From Lichenostomus cassidix (Eukaryota > Chordata > Aves > Passeriformes > Meliphagidae): a stretch of DNA of 64,000 nt. The position numbers and the translations under genes are program-made. Every line of letters starts with the position of its first letter. Positions within the stretch are counted from its first letter, which is position 1. The notes beneath the pieces were generated by a model. The model was not told the DNA's origin. It searched no databases and was given only the letters and a program-made list of their open reading frames with translations. Positions 40,969 to 52,900 of this stretch are shown here, in pieces. Location of the stretch: NCBI GenBank assembly GCA_008360975.2, contig CM039184.1, positions 39,295,797 through 39,359,796 on the forward strand. Reading direction: 5' to 3'.

Positions 40969-41034
40969 ATGGCGAGGCGCGGCGCTGCCAGGGGCCGTGG
41001 GCTGCTGTCGGCCGCCCGGGCGCCGCGGGCCTGA
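40969..41034 (+). other. Candidate upstream ORF in the STOX2 leader, strong start context (21 codons)
   Basis: An ATG at 40969 sits in GACCATGG, which matches the optimal vertebrate initiation context (A at -3 and G at +4). It opens a 21-codon frame ending at TGA 41032-41034, about 650 bases before the STOX2 start. If transcription begins upstream of 40969 and this part is not spliced out, it would capture scanning ribosomes and reduce STOX2 translation. It could equally lie upstream of the true transcription start, or belong to an exon that splices before the stop. The peptide is Arg/Ala/Gly-rich, as any frame here would be. Confidence 0.35.
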
Positions 41035-41041
41035 GGAGGAA

Positions 41042-41060
41042 GGCGGCGGCGGCGGCGGGG
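41042..41060 (+). repeat. Short CGG trinucleotide repeat
   Basis: Five GGC units end in GGGG, within the probable 5' leader or promoter of STOX2. The repeat is short, but CGG repeats in 5' leaders are prone to length change. Confidence 0.8.
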
Positions 41061-41466
41061 CGGGTAGGGGGGATCGCGGCTGCATCCACTCGTCCCGCGG
41101 CCGACAGAGGCGTCTGTGGGCCCTCCCTCCTTTGCTCTCCCTCCTCCTCCTCCCGCCGCTCCTCCCGCCGCGCCGGGAGCTGCCGTCTCCTCCCCAGCGC
41201 CGGGCGCGCCGCGGTCGGGGTCGCAGCCGGCGGCCGCGGGATTTTCCTCGTTTGTTTGGGCCTTTTGTGTCGGGGCTCACAGTTGGCTAAGCACGGCCGG
41301 GCTGAATTGGGCCATTGTTCGGGACCCCCGAGCTCCCACGCTGCACATCTCTCCTCCCCAGCCCCCTTCAGCCCCCCTCCCCCCCGTTCCTTTTTTTGCC
41401 TGAGAAGCCACATAACGTGCCTTTCCGCCACGCAAATCTGGGAGCTATAAGCCGGACCGATTGCAA

Positions 41467-41559
41467 ATGAAGTGTAATGCATTGTGGGACGTGTGTAAAA
41501 TTGGATCATTCGAGGGGGAAAAAAAAAAAAAAGGAAGGGACCTGCGGCTGGCGCCCTAG
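41467..41559 (+). other. Candidate upstream ORF 1 of the proximal STOX2 leader (30 codons)
   Basis: The ATG at 41467 (C at -3, A at +4, weak context) opens a frame ending at TAG 41557-41559. It runs through the A14 tract at 41519-41532, which encodes a lysine run, so its length would change with slippage in that homopolymer. It terminates 17 bases before the next uORF. It is relevant only if the mRNA starts upstream of 41467. Confidence 0.4.
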
Positions 41560-41575
41560 AAGAGGGAGCGGCGAG

Positions 41576-41617
41576 ATGCGCGCAGGTTGCGCCCCGGCGG
41601 TGCCCTCGCTAGGCTGA
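41576..41617 (+). other. Candidate upstream ORF 2 of the STOX2 leader (13 codons)
   Basis: The ATG at 41576 has G at -3, the best context of the four proximal uORFs. The frame is 13 codons and stops at TGA 41615-41617. The stop overlaps the next start in a TGATG arrangement, so terminating ribosomes would sit directly on the start of uORF 3. It lies close enough to the STOX2 ATG to be in the leader under almost any transcription start. Confidence 0.5.
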
Positions 41618-41640
41618 TGCCCGGCAGCGCGCAGCCCTGA
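41617..41640 (+). other. Candidate upstream ORF 3 of the STOX2 leader (7 codons)
   Basis: The ATG at 41617 overlaps the uORF 2 stop (TGATG) and has C at -3, a weak context. The frame has 7 codons and ends with TGA at 41638-41640, three bases before the next upstream ATG. Confidence 0.5.
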
Positions 41641-41643
41641 CCC

Positions 41644-41664
41644 ATGCTGCGGCGGGAGGACTAG
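41644..41664 (+). other. Candidate upstream ORF 4 of the STOX2 leader (6 codons)
   Basis: The ATG at 41644 has C at -3 and C at +4, a weak context. The frame has 6 codons and ends with TAG at 41662-41664, leaving only 17 bases to the STOX2 ATG. It is out of frame with STOX2. That gap is short for efficient reinitiation, so leaky scanning past the weak start is the more likely way to reach the main ATG. Confidence 0.5.
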
Positions 41665-41681
41665 GCTCGGGCATCCTCAGC

Positions 41682-41847
41682 ATGAAGAAGACGCGGAGTA
41701 CGACCTTGCGGCGGGCCTGGCCTAGCTCCGACTTCTCCGACCGGGCCTCAGACCGCATGAGGTCCCGCAGCGAGAAGGACTACCGACTGCACAAGCACTT
41801 CCCCCCAGCTTTTATTTCCCAGGCATCACGGGGCTACATGACATCAG
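41682..41847 (+). CDS. STOX2: STOX2 (storkhead box 2), first coding exon, partial gene
   Basis: The frame reads MKKTRSTTLRRAWPSSDFSD at the N-terminus and ends ...SRGYMTS plus one base of a split codon. I recognise this as the N-terminus of vertebrate STOX2. STOX2 is a nuclear protein of about 900 residues with a storkhead winged-helix DNA-binding domain, and is a paralogue of STOX1. The exon encodes only the basic, Ser/Arg-rich leader before the winged helix. The start is chosen because it matches the known N-terminus, has A at -3, and has no in-frame upstream ATG close by. The exon ends at G41847, followed by the donor GTTTGT at 41848, giving a phase-1 intron. No second exon is visible before 64000. 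The exon lies at the 3' edge of a CpG island, as expected for a first exon. The identity rests on memory of the family, not on a search. Confidence 0.92.
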
Positions 41848-41983
41848 GTTTGTAACATAATTTGTGTATGCGAGAGAGCATTATTGCGAGGCTGCTTGCG
41901 GGATGTGTGTCTGGCCGGGAAGGCTGTGTTGGTGGGTGCGGAGGGGAGCCTGCGATCGGGAGGCTGAGTTGTTATGAATAATG

Positions 41984-41997
41984 AAAAAAAAAAAAAA
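41984..41997. repeat. A14 homopolymer near the 5' end of intron 1
   Basis: Fourteen A in a row, about 140 bases after the exon 1 donor. A second A14 lies in the leader at 41519-41532. Confidence 0.9.
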
Positions 41998-43913
41998 TAG
42001 CATACATCCACCATTTTGTACCTCTGCAAGATTCACAGCGGGGTCCTCGCAATATGGTGTTTAAAATCTATTAGTCGAGCGAAATAAATATATGATAGAA
42101 ACGGTTGCATCTCTCTGTTGTGGAAGAGCAGACAAAAATGACTGGATGTGCAGAGCATGGAGCCCTTTGCGCCTTTTGTGCGTAAAAGCATGTGCTGGGT
42201 ATTTACTGCTTCTCCACACATTGCTCTTTAAATGCAGTTAACTCTAGTTAACTCATCGGGCTTTCGCGTTTTTCCATTTTGGAAAGGAAAAAGGTTGCTT
42301 GTGGTTGCAAACGCACTTGCCTTGTTACAGACTCTCTGGGTTTCAGCTGCACGTTTCTGCAATGGCAAGGCATGTGTTGGTGAAAATGACTGTAAACACA
42401 TTTGCATTTGTTTTTTAAGGTGTAGAAGGAGACCAGACCTGTGTATGTCGCGGAACACACACGTGCATATATATTCATTTGTCAGTGGCTTTCAAGGAAG
42501 GCCGTAGGGAAATAATGGACACTGCACCAACATGTTTGTGCATGGGAAAGAGAAAGCGCAAACAAAACAAAAAACAGCGCAGGGAAAGGCAGGCGTCGGG
42601 GAGAGGCTCGGCCTCCGATGGAGTGCTGGTGAGATTTTGGAAAGCCTCAGTAGTGTTAGCAGAATCTGCTCCATCCTGAAATGCATCTTAATCATTTGGA
42701 CTTGGCCTTGGAATTACGGCATTTCATAAACACCCAGAAGAAGAGTTGGGAAAATGCTGATGGGGAGGGGGCTGGGGGCAGAAAATCCTGGAAACCTCCT
42801 TTGTTGTTCTGCTGCCTGTTTATTGTGATGATAGGACATAATGTTTCATTATTATGATGGCAAATTCCAATTTATCACAAAGGCACGTTTCTCCCTCTGA
42901 GGCACAATTTAGGTTGAGTAGGCAGATTCCTTTAAAGGAGAAACGAAGGTATTTATAATGCATTACTGAAAATGTCTCCAGCCCTGTATGCTGTCCCCTC
43001 CCGCCCCATTTCTGCTGCAAAGGTTGAGCCAAGGATTGTGGTTTTCAGTTATATGCTTACTTTCCCGTCTCTGGCCATAATAAATTTATCTCTTTAGTCA
43101 GGATTGGTTTATCATGTTTTAAAAATATCTCATGACTGTTCTTTCCTTAATGCCTGAGTACAAGAGAAATAAAATGCATTTTATTTGAAAATTTGCCTGT
43201 ATAAGAATATTGTGCCATGTTGGCAATTGGTGCTCTGATTTTTGCCTTTCTTGGGAAGTCACATAGTGAGTGGAAATGACAAGGATAATTTATGCTTGAA
43301 CAGCTGAAGAAGAGGAGAATGGTTGTGGTGGAGGGATTGATTTGTTCCGTTGGTGCTGCAGGACTGGAAAGTATCTGGAAATCCGAATCTGACAATACTG
43401 CAAAGATTTTTGTTGTTCTGGGTGAATGTCCTGATATTCCCACTGTAAGATACCCTGTGTCAGTTCTGTTGAAGCTGGTACTTTTTAGGCCTTTCTTTCA
43501 GTGTGAAAGCCCATATTTAAAAGAGAAGGAGCTCACGTGAGCATTTTGTGCCAAGTGGTGTGGTTCTTGCTTGTTTTTAATTCTTCAGGGAAGTAGTCTG
43601 ACTCTGTGAAAGCTTTATCTTGGCAAGATTGGTACAATCCAACCAGTCAAACACCAGCAATCTGAAGAATAAGATGTGTCATCCTGCATTTGTTGGCAGA
43701 TACCTGTGTTCTTGAGGAGTAGGAGGGGGCAGAGAATTTTAATCTGCTGTAGGTGTTTTAAAGTAATCTCCAGACTAAGAAAACTTGTTAATGAATATAG
43801 ACTGCATTGATTTCAATTGCAACAACTGAAGATGAAGGACAAATGTTAAGTTCTACTAATTTGCTGAAGTTGTTGGAGGGAGAACACATTGAAAGTTAAA
43901 ATCAGCAAATAGT

Positions 43914-43986
43914 AGTTTTTTGGGGTTTTTTTGTTTGGTTGGTTTTTGGTTTTGGGGTTTTTTTTTGTTTGGTTTTTTTTAACCCC
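43914..43986. repeat. T/G-rich simple tract in STOX2 intron 1
   Basis: Irregular GGTTTTTTT/GGGGTTTT units similar to 8481-8542. The G runs are short, with only a few of four G. Confidence 0.9.
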
Positions 43987-46900
43987 AACAACAACTTAAT
44001 AGGCTTTTATCTGGAAATGTAATTGTTCTCTCATAGTGGATAGTTGCCACATTCATTTATTTTTAAAGGATCCTTGTCCACTGCTTTTCCAAATATTAGT
44101 TTTGGGAGGAATAGCTACTGTGTCTAAACACTTCTCTCTTTAACTTGTGATCATTTGAAGGAAACTCTCTTCCTTGCAGGAAATCTATAGGAAGTTCTCT
44201 AGTGTAAAAATTGTGGGGATCAGGAATACAAATACTTTCTTTGTCACCCAGAATGTTGTAGGGGAGAAAGTGTCCCGAAACACATGGGCTTTTCAGAGGG
44301 CTGCATTCTGTTTATCCAACCATTTAACCTCATAACCATTAGCATTGTTGTGGTTATCTTTTAATTAAATGCCTCATTGTTCGGGATGGGGGTGGAGGGT
44401 GGGAAAGAAACCTTGGGGTTTTGCCTCAATTACTCTGCTTGGGGAATATGGAAATGGATACAACCAAACAACCTTTAGTAAGATGCTAAAAAGCTTGAAA
44501 TGTTAATATTCAAATACGCCTGAATTGAGCATGGAGAAGCTATATATATTTCTTTCAGCACAGAGAAATACTGAGTAATGGTGCTGCAGTCAATGCCATG
44601 GTGTTTTGTACGAGGAAAATACAGTCTCTAAGCAGAACCATGTTTATAGCGGAAGTCCAGACCTCATGCTACAGTGGTGAAGCACATCTAATTTTAAGCA
44701 GCCTTTTCAGTAAAACTGAGTAAGGAGCAGTTTGATATTTGCTTGATTTGAAGCAGCATTGGTGGCTGGCCAGTCACATTTTCAATACTCGGGGAACAAA
44801 CTGCCCATAATTATAGAAAATTGATGCAGATGCAATTCATATGAAATCTAAAGATTGTTTGACAGATGAATGGAGATGGAAGTAAGGAGGGAAAAAAGCA
44901 GACCATTTAGAAAATCACACATTTTTGCTTCTGAATAATCTCTTGATACGTGCTATTAAATAGGCCGTACTCCAGGGTTTCTTTAGGCCTCCTAGCAACC
45001 ACTAGGTTCAAAGGCCATGCAAGGAGTTCATTGTTCATGCAGAATATTAATTTCCCAGTGGAGGACTGTCTTGGAGAAAAAACACTGAAAAAGAAAATTA
45101 CAACAATGTAAAGCTTTGACCTTGTGCTAAAAGAGACACTGAAAAGTTTGAATCCAATAAATTCATACATGTTACTGAAAAGGGGGAAATATACTTGAGG
45201 TTTTTGATATATTGCTGCTTAATTCAAGGGAAAATAAAGAACACATATGCAATTGCCAAGCAGGATAAAACTTAATGCAACTTAGGAGTTCTCCAAACAG
45301 TTAAATGAAATTATATATATATAGCTTTTTAAATATTGGAAGCTTCTTGCTTTTTTTCCTTTTTCCCGTCTAAATACAAAAGCAAATCCTGGATTTTGTT
45401 TTAGCAGAGAGAGAAGCTGCGCCCTGTGATTGTCCCAGCCATTAAACATTACCAGAACTGAGTAATGCTCTTGAAAGAAATAACTTTTTCTTCAGCCTTT
45501 CTTCAGTTACTTTAATTGGCAATTTTGGTGGTGGAGGTAGTGTGTCAGTTTGAGATGGAAATGGTGTAGAGTAACAGTCTAACACACACAGCACGAAAGA
45601 ATGTCTAAGGAGCTTTCTTCAGTGGTAAAAACTTATTCCAGAGCATGGTCATTTGGAGGCTACCTTCTGAAAAGTATATAATTACTTTATTGCTCTTTGC
45701 TTTACAGTTCAGTCCTTCAAAGTTGAAGGGTAAAATTCAGTCTCAGTGTTGCCTGCCGTTACTGGAGTTCGATTACCAAGTTCAACCAGAAGGGAAAGGA
45801 GAGAAGGATGTAACCCTGCTATCCAGCTGATGGTATCTGTATGCAAATTAAAATTTGTAGGAGGAAAAGATAACCTCATTATCTGTTTCAGGAATGTTTG
45901 ATGAAAGGTCTAGGACAAATTCTTCAAACTCCTTGAACAGTGAGAAGGATCTTGGGAGTCATCTGAGCAAATTTGAGACTCCTGAGGTTTTGGGTTTTTT
46001 TGAGCTTTAACCTCTAACTCTAAAGATTAATATTTGCAGATAATTCCACATGAACTGAAGAACTCAGTTTAGCGTAATTGAGAAGTGCCAGATACACGCA
46101 AAGCTCATTCAGTTCTTCTGTCCCTTAATTTAGTTATCGAAAGGAATATGTTCTAGCTTGAAAGCAGCTGTATTGTAATTAATATTTAATGGAATAATCA
46201 TTATTGCATTGCCTTTTTTAAATTGTGGTATTAAGAAATGCCTTCCCATTCATTTTCTTAACAGTAATGTGATCTCTTTGCCTCCCTGAATTCTGAGTAG
46301 TTTTGGGTTGTCTTAGGCCAGACCATTATGGGGACAGTAAAAACTGAGAGCGTGTGGGTGTTAATGGCTAGAAGGACCAGCTTTGTCTTCTGGATACTGC
46401 TCTATCTCCTTTGCTTCAGTCTATGGTGAACTGGTGAACCCCAAGGGGGTCACTCTGTTCTGCTACTTCAGAGGCTGTGTTTGCTGTATTGCTTGGGAAG
46501 TTGCTACTGGGCTCACTATGTCGTTCCAGTCTTTTTTGGTCTCTGTGGCATCCACTTAACCTTGACAAAGAATTGGGAACTTTCACTGCATCCTGATATG
46601 GGGGAAGGATCTAAGTGTGCTCTGTCGTCAGACCACAAACTTGGTTCAAGCTCATGGACTAGTTGCTTTTGCCCAGTTTCTACTTCATTTTATTTCCCTC
46701 CTGTGGTTTCCAACCTAAAAGAATACAAAAGACAAGCTTTTCCCTCCTTCTGTAGAGTCCCGTTTTCATTCCTGTGGTTGTGTGTGTGGTGTTAACTCAC
46801 ATACAGTGCTGTGCCCATGCCTGTGTGTTATGTCACATGTATGTGTGGTCCTTGCCCACCAGATACCAAGACGTTTTCTGCATACCCATGAGTTCACTTT

Positions 46901-49900
46901 TATTCCGAGCTGTGGGCAGTGTCTTGAGCACTGCTTGTGCGTTCAGCTGACCAAACTGTAGTCGAGTACCTGTTGCCCGCCCTGGCTGTTGTGATCTGTG
47001 AGCATGGGGATCCAGAGTGTCTTCTTTCTTCATGGCATTAGAAATAAAATCAAAGAGGAATGAGTGTAAGAAAGAAAGAGAAGACTGTGTGTGTGCCTAT
47101 CTTACCTAGACCTGTTCATGTTTCCATCTCAGTTCAAAGCACACCTCTCTGCAGGGCTAAGTTTCAGGTTATTTTTCCTCCCAAGCCTCTTGTTCTTGTT
47201 TGCATTCAAAGTCTCCATGTTCTCTCTGTTGGTTTGCTTGAACCTTTGCCCAGATTGGGGTGCACAGAGGTGCTCCAGGCTGTCATTGGTGTTTGTATTG
47301 GGGTGTCAGTTTGAATCTGAATACATTTCTAGGTGTGTTTTCTGGCTGTCCTGTGATTGAAGTAATTTTTCGATATGCACACTAGGTATCATGATAAGAC
47401 TACTGAAGATACAGGAAGCTCCCCTTTCAAGAATAGACAAGGGTTCAGAACAAACACAGTACTGATTCATCACAAATAGCTTCCAATCTTTCACAGGTGT
47501 AAAAGTTATACTCTGTTGGCAACACTTGATAAACCTGAAGGGTGTTGAATATCTTGCCGCTTTGGAATTGAATCGCAGCCACATCTTTGCAAAATTCATT
47601 ACTTGGTGGTGGGGGCTGAAATGTGAGGATTTTGCAGATTACCTTGGTTTAGCCTGATGACCTGCTCAGTTGTGAGCAACAATAGGCCTTCATTTGTATG
47701 CAGGAGAGTTCCTCCCAGAGTAAACGACCATCTTTGTAACGTTCTTTGCACAGCTTAAAGACATATAGGTACAATCAGGTATAAAGACCAGAAAGATGAT
47801 ATTTTGCTAAGCGTGTTGTAGAAATCCTCAAAAAATTGGGGGTTTCTTTTCAGTTTTCTGGGAAACTTCTTAAGCGTGATTGTGCTTTATAACCCACAGC
47901 AGGTTGTAGAATATCTCTGTGAACAGTATAAAACAGAATCAACATCCAAATTCTGGACGTTGCAACTCAAGTAAAACAGTGCTGAAAAAAGTTTTAGATG
48001 CGGTTACTCTTGGATCCCCCTGAGCATGGTTTTATGGGATTGGAAGTGGCCAGCATCAGAGTCATGATCAGGAACTGTCACCTAATTCAGAGCTTGTGTA
48101 AGAATTGCTAAATAACACAATATTAATGATATTTGGGTTTTTCCTTGAAAATCATGATATTTTCCATTATTATAAATACCAAAACTACCATTAATTACCA
48201 AAACTGGATATCTGATAGGTTTGGCAGTGCAGATGTAAATCTGAGCTTAGACATATAGCTTGCCCCTTGTAAGAAGTATCTAATTAATACTTCATGCAAT
48301 TCTGTCTAACCATTTGGTTTAATTTTTATCAGAAGAGGGAAAAAGGATAGTGACCATTAAAACTGAGGCCTGAGTGCCTGAACTTAAAATAAACACTTTC
48401 ATTTATAGGTCTTTTGTTTTGGGTGAATTAAATAGGACAGGAAGCAGAAACAAGGGTTAAAAGCTTCCCTAAAAGTCTCAGCAAATTGTACTTTTGTACT
48501 TGTTCTTGCAGAATTTTTGGTATCAAGGCCAGTAGCAACCAGAGTAGTCCTAGGGAAAATGCCTGAATATCGAAGTTGCAGAAATCTCCCTAACCAGTAT
48601 TTGTTGCTCCCAAGTGACTGCCTGTAGCTATGAAGGGGTATAAAAGTTGTTTATAGCTACTGGCTTCCTTTTTTCAGCATATTTTATTGAGTTGGCTGCT
48701 CTACTGATGCTGTTTTGTATCTCACTCTTGGATGACATATAGGTGCTGGATTTATTTTGCTCAAATTGACTGTGGAGGAGGGGGGGGAAAGGAAGACCTG
48801 GCTTTGCAGCAAATATATTTGGGCATGCAGCATGATGGAGTGGGTAGAGCAGTCTAGTTTAGACAGAATCCTGATCTGTATTGGCAGCTTTTAAACAGGC
48901 TGCAAAAGGTAACTGAAACAAGAAAACTTGATTTTCAACACGCTTGAATTCATTATAAAAAGGATAGCAACTTTCCCTTTTCCTTCTTCCAAAGAGAGAT
49001 TAAAATCACTGTGTTTGAAAGTAGGTGAGGAAGATATTCCCAGTTGTATCAGTCGTTGACTTTGTTTTCCTTGGTACTTTTAACTGTTTCTGCAGTTCTC
49101 TGCATTTAGATGGTAATCTCTTCAGTAGAGCTGTCTCCTTTGTTTTATACTGTAATATTTCCCATCACAAGAAAGGATTGTTTCTCAACCCAGGCCTTGA
49201 TTTGGTAATGGTGGGGAAGAACAGACATCCAGTAATAAGTGTGTTCAGTGTGAACTAGCAGTCCTCATTCTGTAAGTGAAATCCTGTGTTCAGATCAACA
49301 CTGTGTTCTTAGAATTTTCCCTCTCACCTTCCTGCAAGCCAAAAAAGAGAGCCTGTTTATAATACCAGCAGAAAATGATGCGGAATGAGTGTTATTTGGT
49401 ATTGTTACCACTTCTACCTTGTCAGCCAACTCCTCACAACCCAAAAATAGTTCTGTTTTTCATCAGATTGTAAATGATGTGATTCCTATAATTTTTATAG
49501 TATACAAGTGTTTCTTGCTGCTTCAGTGGGAAGCTGTCTGCAGGAGATAGCTACAAATACACAATGTATTAGAAATTTTCAAGTTGTGATATTGAAAAAA
49601 CAGATCTGGGTGTTTTTATTGGATATGATAGGGTGTGAAAGCAGCAAAATGAACTGACTCTAACAGTTGAGGAACTGCTTTTATTTTGTGGACCTTTTGT
49701 GGGTATTTGGATATTGTGAAAAAGAGTGAAGGAAAAGGTGATCACGTTTATACTTGGTCTTTTAATTTAATGAAAGGAGAAAGCCTGCAGAGGCATTTTG
49801 CAAGTCTTTCATTTTGTATCTGTCTTGTGAAGTTACTTCTAACTCTTGTTTTTGTGTGATTCATTAGAGGTATAGGAAGTACACTGCATTCCACTTTCAG

Positions 49901-52900
49901 CTCTAAACAATTAAGCAGTAAAAAAGCTTCTGTTCAGCAGTTTTTCTTTTTAGAAGTTGTCCAGATAACCTAGATGAACTGTAGCCCTCTCTCTTCCTAT
50001 GCCTTACTGACCAGTGTTTTCATTTTGAAAAGCATATCTAACTTGAGAGTAGAACAGACTCCCAGACACTAATTGTCATATTCCCAAACATGATCAAGAG
50101 TGCAAGTGCTGTTCAGCTGGGATGCTGGAACTGAAGGAGTATGAGAATGTCCTGTTGTGTTTGGGTACTGTCCTCAGTATGGTATTTGTGTCAATGAAGG
50201 ATCCCACACACCCATTGTTGAGGCATCAATAGTGAGAAATCTGCATTTAATGATCTCAAAACATCTTTTCTAGTTACTATTTCCTTTCCCAGCTATATTA
50301 TTTAAAGAAAAAAACCTGAATGGCTGTTTTTAGTGAATTTGACCTCCACATTTTGAGGCTTGAAGAGTATAATAGACAGTTCAGAAATACTTAATGTGGC
50401 CTGGAAAAGGCAAAGTTCAGTATGAAAGCTGAGTTCATCATAACACAGGAAGCTGTGCTGGGAGAACCTAGATTGTATAAACTAGTTTGCTTCCCCATTT
50501 GTGTTCTTTTAATTTCCTCCATAATTTCCTATGAATTTCCTGTTGATGACCTGTGACCTAGTTTGTAGATGAACTTCTGCCCATGTGTGATAATGTTGTA
50601 AATGCTATAAATTGGACTGTTTATCCTGTAAGCCAGTAAAGATGATGTACTAAATTTTGTTGTGGTACTTGACTTTACCTCTTAAATTTTCACAGCATTT
50701 TAGAGTGAAGTACCATTCCTCATTTTCATAGGATGTTCTAAATTCTACTCTCCTTATTCTCTCCAAGAATGTGCATTCTTGGACCATACCGTGACCTGTT
50801 TCACTACATGTAAGCCTTAAACTAAATATTTTTTTAAACAGAGTGAAATGGAAATATTTTTTACAAGGTTTTCTTCAGATTTTTGTGCTTTTAGGTGTCA
50901 TTACCGCATTTCTGGCTGGATGAGTAGAGTGGCCAGAAACTTCAGAGGAGAAGTTTATTTGCTTTAACATGAAGTTTGGAACAACTGCAACTTCCGCCTG
51001 TAAATTGGGCATGTCTGCAGCACATCTCTTTTGAGAGATATAAGACAAATACCAGTGGCCATGGAAAGTTCACCCAAGGCCCCAGCAATCCCTTAGCCTC
51101 TGGTTTCAGGGCAGTTTTACTGATGAAGAGATGGGATCACAGGTGGGAGCAGATTGGCTAGCTGTTTGTCCATGCACTGACCTTGTCCCCTTGCATTAGT
51201 CCAGTGAAAAACGAAGAATAAAGGAAGTCCATCTTTGGGGAATATTTAGGGGTTTGTAGTATGTTACAAATAGGTCTCTGCTTACATTATGGGTGGATGT
51301 AGGTACTTTTCTTGCTCTTTAGATACAAATGTTCCATAAGTACTGAATTCGAAAAGTGAAATCTTGAAATCATATTTGCATGGGATGTCTGCATAAGAAT
51401 GGATCTGATTGAAATGTTTTCACAGAACAGAGAAGCAAAAAATGATTTTCTGCATTTTTTTCCTTCCAGCTCTAATGAAGTCTAAGTTTCTGAACAACTT
51501 TTTCTAGTTTCTTTGGAAAAATGTATAGCCATCTCTAAATGAAACATTTTGCAGTTTTTGGTCTTTGCTAAAATCATGAGGCATTTTCCTCTGATTCAAT
51601 CTTAGGTTCAGTCTGTATAATTATTTTAATTGCAGAAATATTGTTCAGTAACCATGGGTGTAAAATTCAGGCATGTTTTAGAAACCACTTCAGCAATCAT
51701 GTTCTTAACTACCTCTTTTCACAAGAGATTTGAGTAGCTGTGTGAGGTATTGTTTATTTTAGAGCCACATACAATAACTTTTCATCTGGTGTGGTCAGCC
51801 ATATTGCCTGTTGTGCAGCACAGTAAAATATGATTCACGTAAGTTTATTGAATTGGATATGTAGCGAGTCTGTGCTCTGTGTGCATGTGCTAATGGTTCT
51901 ACATGAGAATGTACCTTAAGTCCCCAAGGGTCTCACTCTGTCCTTTTAGTGGGAAAAGTTTTGGCTGACTGCTTAGGTAGGAAACCGTAACACACAGCAC
52001 TGCTCTTTCCACAAACAATGCATGTACTTGTCTCTCTTGTGCATATTTCTTGCCTATGTAGAAGAATTGGAAAGGTTGAGGAGGATGTAGCTGTAACTCC
52101 TGAGTAATGCTCCCTTTTAATTGAGGTCTGCCTTTGAATAAGGGCCACAGATTGGACAGCTAGAGAAACTGGGGCAGGTTTGCCAGAAACAAGGGCGGGT
52201 GTGATGGCAGAACACAAAAAGAGGAGTCGTGGGCAGTGTTGCTGTTCTGACAGAGAACGCTTATGTTCTTGTGTCCTGGTCACGAGAAATATGCTTCACT
52301 TTCACCAGCTCATCCTTAGATTTGAATTTGAATCATTTAACTAGTTGTTTTTAAGTCAGGACCATCGCTCCTTCACTTGCATGTCTCTGAGCTCATTTCA
52401 AAGGCTAATAATTGATACAAGTTTTTTTCTGCCCTACCAGATTATAATCTTGTTCAGTTTTAATCCCAGTATAGTACAGTACACTTGGCTTTTCATGGTT
52501 ATTCCTTTTTATCCTAACAGCAATCCCTTTTTCACACCTGCAAGCAATGCACTTATTTACAGTGAGGTATTTAAATCATGAAAAGGTAAGTTAAAAGAGT
52601 TGAGGTAAAAAGCTCAACCTGCCTGTGTCATCATAATTCATTCACTAATAATTGTGGCAATTGAATAGGATGGTGTGTATCAAGCAGTAGGAAAGCATAC
52701 AAAATGGTGTCAATACAGAATTTTACTGGTGGGTTGGTGTCAGACCAAGCTTTGTCAGTACTAGGTGTGTCAAAATTGTCTGACAGCACAGCTGCCCATG
52801 GGAAGTGTCATTTTATCTCTAATAGCAAATTAGCTTCAAACCCAGCTTTTCAGATCAGGGCATTTCACCTCTTTTGTACTCCCGAATGGATGGATGCATG

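Larger units (their letters stand above)
40310..41800 (+). promoter_or_regulatory. STOX2: CpG island with the STOX2 promoter and 5' leader
   Basis: About 1.5 kb of very GC-rich, CpG-dense sequence stands out sharply from the AT-rich DNA on both sides and runs into the first coding exon of STOX2. It is rich in GGGCGG-type Sp1 boxes (for example 40624-40650 and 40815-40860), C/T-rich tracts (41119-41170) and CGG repeats. No convincing canonical TATA box is seen; a weak CTATAAG lies at about 41446-41452. This suggests dispersed initiation. The exact transcription start cannot be fixed from sequence, so which upstream ATGs are in the mRNA is unknown. Such islands are often bidirectional, so an antisense non-coding transcript is possible. 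Confidence 0.85.

Noticed and set aside
40362..41403. Several plus-strand frames of 60-136 codons in the CpG island
   Set aside because: Low-complexity, Arg/Pro-rich frames from GC bias, some with no ATG start. None continues into STOX2 or resembles a family.
39928..41509. Two overlapping minus-strand open frames of about 450 codons across the CpG island
   Set aside because: They exist because GC-rich DNA lacks stop codons. The products are Pro/Arg/Ala/Gly-rich with no domain, they overlap each other in different frames, and they lie over a promoter on the opposite strand.
45768..45790. GTTCGATTACC, similar to a tRNA T-arm
   Set aside because: No acceptor, D-arm or anticodon stem pairs with it at the right spacing.
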